This document shows, piece after piece, positions 59,399-64,000 of a stretch of 64,000 nt of DNA. Source of the DNA: Micromonospora wenchangensis. GTDB taxonomy: Bacteria; Actinomycetota; Actinomycetes; Mycobacteriales; Micromonosporaceae. The first letter of the stretch is position 1; each line of letters begins with the position of its first letter. Both the position numbers and the translations under genes were made by a program. The DNA lies in the NCBI RefSeq assembly GCF_002210435.1, contig NZ_MZMV01000026.1, positions 34,307-98,306 of the forward strand. Direction: 5' to 3'. Under the pieces are notes generated by a model. The model searched no databases, had not been told where the DNA came from, and saw only the letters and a list, made by a program, of their open reading frames with translations.

Positions 59399-59814
59399 AC
59401 TTCCTTCCTACGGCGAACGAATTAAAGAGTCAAGTAACAAGTCCGTCTCGGCCGGGCCGCCTCAGGCCACCGGAGCAGCAAGAACGTCCGCAATTGGCAG
59501 CGTTGGGCGGGTTCGGGTCACCGTTTCGGCGCACCGCAGGACATCCCGGACACCACCCTCTTTATTTCTTCTGCAAAGGAAGAAATACCTTGCAAAGCAT
59601 TGACGTGCCGCTGCGCTGGTCCCTAGCGTCACCGGGCGAAGGCCTTCCAGTGTGTACGGAACCCGTACCGCTGCCGTACCCGGTGCACCGCGTCCGACGA
59701 CGCCCACCGTTCCCGTTCCCGCCGCCTCACCGTCCACCGTCGACCCCGCGTCGGACGCCCCGCGTCCGACGCGGACGGTCGCTGCCCGGACACCGTGGTC
59801 CCGGAAGGATCCGC
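59399..59814. promoter_or_regulatory. Divergent intergenic region between ROK regulator and PIG-L deacetylase
   Basis: No gene is supported in these 416 bases. AT-rich stretches near 59416-59440 and 59560-59600 stand out from the local composition. The second holds an inverted repeat recorded separately. TGCAAAG occurs twice (59572 and 59591). Confidence 0.5.
59563..59587. promoter_or_regulatory. Candidate ROK operator (inverted repeat)
   Basis: TATTTCTTC (59563-59571) and GAAGAAATA (59579-59587) are perfect 9-bp inverted arms with a 7-nt spacer. The site is AT-rich in a GC-rich genome and lies next to a ROK regulator gene; other ROK regulators (NagC, Mlc) bind AT-rich inverted sites. Binding is inferred from position and shape only. 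Confidence 0.55.
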
Positions 59815-62508
59815 ATGCGCATCAAGGGTTTCCTGCTACCCACCGCACTCGCCCTGGCCGTGGCCGGGGCGCCCGCCACCGCCGTCGCCGCCCCGGCCGA
59901 CGTGCGCCCCGCCAAGGCCGTCGACCTCGACGTGCTCTTCGTCAGCGCCCACCCCGACGACGAGGCCGGCAGCCTCGCCACCCTGGGCCAGTGGAAGGAG
60001 AAGTACGGCGCCAAGGCCGGCGTCGTCACCATCACCCGCGGTGAGGGCGGCGGCAACGCCGTCGGCCTGGAGGAGGGGCCGCCGCTGGGCATCATCCGCG
60101 AGCGCGAGGAACGCACCGCGATCGGCAAGGCCGGCGTGGAGAACCTCTACAACCTCGACCGGGTCGACTTCTGGTACACCGCGTCCGCCCCCCTGTCCGA
60201 GCAGATCTGGGGCCACGACGACACCCTGGGCCAGATCGTCCGGGTCATCCGGACCACCCGGCCCGAGATCATCATGACGATGAACCCGTCGCCGACCCCG
60301 GGCAACCACGGCAACCACCAGCAGGCCGCCCGGTTCGCCGCCGAGGCGTTCGCCGCCGCCGCCGACCCGAACGCCTTCCCCGAGCAGCTCAGCGCCGAGG
60401 GCCTCACCCCGTTCCGGGCCGCGAAGTTCCTGCGCAGCGGCGGCACCGGCAGCTCCGCCGCCGGCCCCCAGTGCGCGACCAGCTTCACCCCGACCGTCCC
60501 GACCGACCAGGTCTTCGGCGTCTGGGAGGGCACGCCGAGCGCCAGCGGGAAGACCTGGGCCGAGATCGAGGTCGACGCCCGTCGGGAGTACGTCACCCAG
60601 GGCTGGGCCGGCACCGCCGCCGCCCCCACCGACCCGACGAAGATCCGGTGCGACTTCTACACCCTGATCGACAGCCGCGTCCCGTACGACCCGGCGGACT
60701 CCTCCCCGGAGGCGATCCTGCGCGGCTCGGTGCTGCCGCCGGTGACCGGTGGCCTGCCCAAGGGCACCGAGCTGTACCTCACCACCGACCGGTTCGACCT
60801 GGCCCCCGGCGCGACCGTCGAGGTCACCGCGCACCTGCGCGCCCCGCACAACCGTGCCCTGGTCAAGCCGCGGATCGACCTGCGACTGCCGGCGGGCTGG
60901 AAGGCCAAGGGCTCCGGCGTGCTCAACAACGACGTGCCGTCGGGCAAGGAGCGGACCCGCAAGTTCACCGTCACCGTCCCGGCTGACGCCGACACCAACC
61001 AGCAGCAGCTCATCGGAGCCACCCTGACCACCCGCCAGGGTGTCGGGCGCACCGACCGGGCCGTCCGGGTGGTCGCCGACGTACGCGGCACCCTGGAGCC
61101 GCTGCCCGAGGTCGGCACGTTCCGCACCTGGGCCGGTGAGGGCGGATACCCGCAGCTGGACACCCTGATCAAGCCGGTGCTCACCATCGGCTCCGGCAAG
61201 CAGCGGTCGGTCCGGATCGACCTGCGCAACCACGGCCGGGTCAGCCGCAGCGGCACCGTCACCCTCGGCCTGCCGGCCGGCTTCACCGCCGACGCGGCCA
61301 CCAAGAACTACCCCGCGCTGGCGCCCGGCGCGACCGGTGCGGTCACCTTCACCGTCACCAACACCGACGCCACCCTGCCGACCGCCAACGAGGGCGGCAC
61401 GGACGGGGACTACGGCATCACCATCACCACCACCAGCGCCGCCGGCAGCACCGTGGAGACCGGCGCGCTGGAGATCGTGCCCACCACCGAGGTTCCGCGC
61501 GCCGGTGACGGCACCGTCGACGGGGTGGCCTCGCCCGGCGAGTACCCCGGCCCGGAGCTGGACTTCTCCCGCATCTGGGAGGGGCAGGCCACGACCCCGC
61601 AGGACGCCTCGGCGACCGGCCGGATCGCCTGGACCACCGAGGGGCTGAAGGTGATCGTCCAGGTCACCGACGACGTGCTGGGCAAGAAGGTGGTCCCGCA
61701 GGACTGCAAGCGGCAGCGCCGCACCGACAGCGTGGAGATCATCGTCGACCCGAAGGGGAACTCGACGGACACCTCCACCGTGTTCAAGGCCGGCATCTTC
61801 CCGATCACCGACGACCCGGCCAACGGCAACCCGCCCTGCTGGCAGCGCGACGCCGACAACCGGCAGGGCCCGGGGGCGACCACCGCGCCCGGGATGACCG
61901 TGGTCAGCAAGGTCAGCTCCCCGTACACCGGGTACACCATCGAGACGATGATCCCGTTCGCGGTGCTGCCCGACGCGGTGGACCCGGCCCGGATGGGCTT
62001 CAACGTGCTGGTCTACGACTCGGACACCCAGGACCTCAGCTCGCAGTCCCGGCTGGGCTGGTCCACCTTCACCGGTGTCCGGGCCGACCCGTACCGCTAC
62101 GGTCTGGCCACCCTGCCCGGCTACCAGCCGGCGGCCCGGCAGCCCAGCACGCCGGTGTTCCCGGACACCTCGGCGCGCAGCGTGCACAGCCCGCAGACCA
62201 TCGCCCAGTCGGCAGTGGACGGGGTGGCCCCGGCCGCCGTGCCGAGGCTGAAGAACTCGGCGCTGCGGCTGACCTCGGCCCAGCGGGTCACCGACGGCGT
62301 GCAGGTCACCCTGCGTGCCGACCGGGCCGGAACCGCCTACCTGTACGCCTGGGACGGTGACACGGCCCGGGGCGAGCACACCGTCCGGCTGGCCGCCGGT
62401 GACCGGGTCACCGTGACGGTCCCGGTCAGCGGGGGCACCCCGACGTCGCTGCTGGCCGCCTTCGAGTCCGGTGGCGCGGCAGTGGCCCAGCAGGTCCCGC
62501 TGAACTGA
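59815..62508 (+). CDS. Exported PIG-L deacetylase with accessory beta domains
   Basis: The 897-aa protein has a signal peptide (1-26), a PIG-L/LmbE deacetylase domain (about 36-330) with VSAHPDDE (His46, Asp48, Asp49) and NHGNH zinc-ligand motifs, an NEW3-type beta domain (about 335-540), a CBM9-like domain (about 560-770, DGVASPGEYPGPELDF) and a C-terminal beta region. It deacetylates an N-acetyl sugar or conjugate outside the cell. GGAAGGA precedes the ATG. It is divergent from the ROK regulator and may belong to its regulon. Confidence 0.92.
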   Translation: MRIKGFLLPTALALAVAGAPATAVAAPADVRPAKAVDLDVLFVSAHPDDEAGSLATLGQWKEKYGAKAGVVTITRGEGGGNAVGLEEGPPLGIIREREERTAIGKAGVENLYNLDRVDFWYTASAPLSEQIWGHDDTLGQIVRVIRTTRPEIIMTMNPSPTPGNHGNHQQAARFAAEAFAAAADPNAFPEQLSAEGLTPFRAAKFLRSGGTGSSAAGPQCATSFTPTVPTDQVFGVWEGTPSASGKTWAEIEVDARREYVTQGWAGTAAAPTDPTKIRCDFYTLIDSRVPYDPADSSPEAILRGSVLPPVTGGLPKGTELYLTTDRFDLAPGATVEVTAHLRAPHNRALVKPRIDLRLPAGWKAKGSGVLNNDVPSGKERTRKFTVTVPADADTNQQQLIGATLTTRQGVGRTDRAVRVVADVRGTLEPLPEVGTFRTWAGEGGYPQLDTLIKPVLTIGSGKQRSVRIDLRNHGRVSRSGTVTLGLPAGFTADAATKNYPALAPGATGAVTFTVTNTDATLPTANEGGTDGDYGITITTTSAAGSTVETGALEIVPTTEVPRAGDGTVDGVASPGEYPGPELDFSRIWEGQATTPQDASATGRIAWTTEGLKVIVQVTDDVLGKKVVPQDCKRQRRTDSVEIIVDPKGNSTDTSTVFKAGIFPITDDPANGNPPCWQRDADNRQGPGATTAPGMTVVSKVSSPYTGYTIETMIPFAVLPDAVDPARMGFNVLVYDSDTQDLSSQSRLGWSTFTGVRADPYRYGLATLPGYQPAARQPSTPVFPDTSARSVHSPQTIAQSAVDGVAPAAVPRLKNSALRLTSAQRVTDGVQVTLRADRAGTAYLYAWDGDTARGEHTVRLAAGDRVTVTVPVSGGTPTSLLAAFESGGAAVAQQVPLN

Positions 62509-62526
62509 TCCACCACCGCGGCACCA

Positions 62527-62562
62527 GTGGCCGGTCGTCGACTGTCGTCGGCGGCCGGCCAC
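62527..62562. terminator. Hairpin between PIG-L and GH3 genes
   Basis: GTGGCCGG (62527-62534) pairs with CCGGCCAC (62555-62562) around a 20-nt loop with internal symmetry. The two flanking genes converge. No T-tract is present. Confidence 0.45.
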
Positions 62563-62577
62563 ACCCGTGTCAGGGGG

Positions 62578-64000
62578 TCAGCCCGGGCAGCTCGTGGCGG
62601 GCAGCCCGGTCAGCGGCACCGGGGAACGCCCGGTCGGGCGGGCCTTGCCGGCCAGCACCCCGGCGAGCGCCGTCATCGAGGCCCGGCTGGACGAGTACGT
62701 CGCCAGCAGGGTCGGCGAGGTCGCCTTCTCCAACACGTACGGGGTGTCCATCGCCACGGTGACCGCCGCGTCGGCGGCGAGATCCTTCGGGCCGTCGCCG
62801 TAACCGACCAGGTGCACCCGGGTGCCGCCCTTGGCCACCACCCGCACGCCCGCGTCGGTCAACGCCTCGGTGAGCGCCGCCCGGGTCCGGTCCCGTCCCT
62901 CGGAGGTGGTGACGGTGACCGGGCCGGACACCGCCACGCCGCACTTGCCGCGCAGTTGGGTGACCGCCGCCGCGGCCAGCGCGGTGGCGGCCGCCCGGTG
63001 CGGGGCGCTGTCGAGCGTGGACATCGCCGGCGTCGGCCGGTCGGCGAGCCGGAACTTCATGGTCAACACCCGGGTGACCGCCGCCACCAGCCGGTCCCGG
63101 GGCAGCGTGCCGTCGCGCAGCGCGGCCAGCAACCCGTCGTACGCCTGGCCGACGTTCGGGGTCATCAGGATCAGGTCGTTGCCGGCGAGCAGGGCCTTCA
63201 CCGCCGCCTCGCCCGGCGGGTAGCGCTTGGCCGGCGGCATGTTCATCCCGTCGGTGATCACCACCCCCTGGAAGCCCAGCTCACCCCGCAGCACGTCGGT
63301 GAGCAGCCTGTGGGAGAAGGTGGCCGGGGTGCCCGGGTCCACGGCGGTGACGTCGAGGTGCGCCGACATCACCGCCATCGCCCCGGCGTCGATACCGGCC
63401 CGGAACGGCGGGAAGGCGGTGGCGTCCAGCTCGGCCCGGGGCTGGCCGACCACCGGGACCTCCTGGTGCGAGTCGGCGGCGCTGAGCCCGTGCCCGGGGA
63501 AGTGCTTGACGCTGGCCGCCACCCCGGCGCTCTGCAACCCCTGGACCGCGCCCGCGACCTGCGCGGCGGCCCGCTTCGGGTCCGCGCCGAAGGACCGCGA
63601 GCCGATGACCGTGCTGCGGGTGGCCAGGACGTCGGCGACCGGAGCGAAGTCCAGGTTCACCCCCATCGCGGCCAGTTCGGTGCCGGCGGCCTTCCAGGCG
63701 GCCTCGGTCCGGGCCGGGTCGTCGGCCGCCCCGGCGGCCAGCGCGCTGGGCAACGTGGTCACCCCGTCGGTGATCCGGGTGACCACGCCGTACTCCTGGT
63801 CGGTGCCGACCAGGAACGGCGCCGGGCCGGCCGCCAACTTCCCGGCGGCCTCGCGCAGCCCGGCGGTCAGCTTCTTCACCTGGGCCGGGTTGTCGACGTT
63901 GGTGGTCGACTGGTTGCCCGAGGTGGGGTCGTCGGCGCTGAACCCGACCAGGATCAGCCCGCCGAGCCGGTACTTCGCGATCATCTCGGCCGGGGTGTCG
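62578..64000 (-). CDS. GH3 family glycoside hydrolase (5' end beyond the window)
   Basis: At least 474 aa are visible and the reading continues through the window edge, so the N-terminus is missing. The GH3 barrel has GTDQEYG, KHFPGHG and the nucleophile segment VVITDGMNM, with a smaller C-terminal domain (after about residue 310). The layout resembles NagZ-type beta-N-acetylglucosaminidases or beta-glucosidases. It converges with the PIG-L gene; a signal peptide cannot be judged. Confidence 0.9.
   Translation of the reverse strand, partial: DTPAEMIAKYRLGGLILVGFSADDPTSGNQSTTNVDNPAQVKKLTAGLREAAGKLAAGPAPFLVGTDQEYGVVTRITDGVTTLPSALAAGAADDPARTEAAWKAAGTELAAMGVNLDFAPVADVLATRSTVIGSRSFGADPKRAAAQVAGAVQGLQSAGVAASVKHFPGHGLSAADSHQEVPVVGQPRAELDATAFPPFRAGIDAGAMAVMSAHLDVTAVDPGTPATFSHRLLTDVLRGELGFQGVVITDGMNMPPAKRYPPGEAAVKALLAGNDLILMTPNVGQAYDGLLAALRDGTLPRDRLVAAVTRVLTMKFRLADRPTPAMSTLDSAPHRAAATALAAAAVTQLRGKCGVAVSGPVTVTTSEGRDRTRAALTEALTDAGVRVVAKGGTRVHLVGYGDGPKDLAADAAVTVAMDTPYVLEKATSPTLLATYSSSRASMTALAGVLAGKARPTGRSPVPLTGLPATSCPG

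Overview
The window is very GC-rich (roughly 73 percent by eye), densely packed, with G/C in nearly every third codon position, many GTG starts and many four-base GTGA/ATGA gene overlaps. Together with actinobacterial markers (DUF3040, DUF3052, AhpE-type peroxiredoxin, homodimeric AceE, a FasR-fabD-fabH-acpP-fabF operon and Tat-exported DUF1501/DUF1800 proteins), this points to a filamentous actinomycete chromosome, most likely Micromonosporaceae (Micromonospora-like). The genus is inferred from gene content; no rRNA is present to confirm it.

Layout. 0-4.4 kb: a minus-strand Nif3-like/zinc-ribbon pair, then a CoaC-like flavoprotein with an XRE regulator, divergent from a stand-alone Prim-Pol protein. 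4.8-11.0 kb: a tightly overlapping minus-strand operon with two exported proteins (DUF1800, DUF1501), a ferric-reductase-like membrane flavocytochrome, an exported FMN-binding protein and an ApbE flavin transferase. It looks like an extracytoplasmic electron-transfer system whose end acceptor is unknown. 11.4-20.6 kb: DUF3040, a SWIM/SNF2 helicase pair, DinB, a polysaccharide pyruvyl transferase, and an APH-type kinase bracketed by four near-identical 58-nt palindromes, then an alpha/beta hydrolase and tRNA-Val(TAC).

20.7-30.4 kb: AhpE, DUF3052, a fused alpha/beta E1 dehydrogenase with a long disordered insert, PhoD phosphatase, YjbQ and AceE. 30.4-42 kb: a variable block with GH1 beta-glucosidase plus MFS importer, gltX, CopC, an MDR oxidoreductase, a two-component system and a secreted CBM2 protein. 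42.0-47.1 kb: the type II fatty-acid operon headed by FasR; its FabD carries an extra C-terminal barrel-sandwich-like domain. Pyruvate dehydrogenase supplies the acetyl-CoA this pathway uses, and in other actinomycetes the two loci lie closer together.

47.2-64 kb: a lipoprotein, an exported amidohydrolase, then a long minus-strand uptake and catabolism cluster: binding protein, ABC ATPase, fused permease, creatininase-family amidohydrolase, TIM-barrel amidohydrolase, argininosuccinate-lyase-like enzyme, and ROK proteins at both ends. Its substrate is unknown. The window ends with an exported PIG-L deacetylase with accessory domains and a GH3 hydrolase cut by the window edge.

The best candidates for undescribed systems are the DUF1800/DUF1501-flavin operon and the ROK/ABC/lyase cluster. 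Gene calls rest on reading translated sequence and motifs; no database search was possible.
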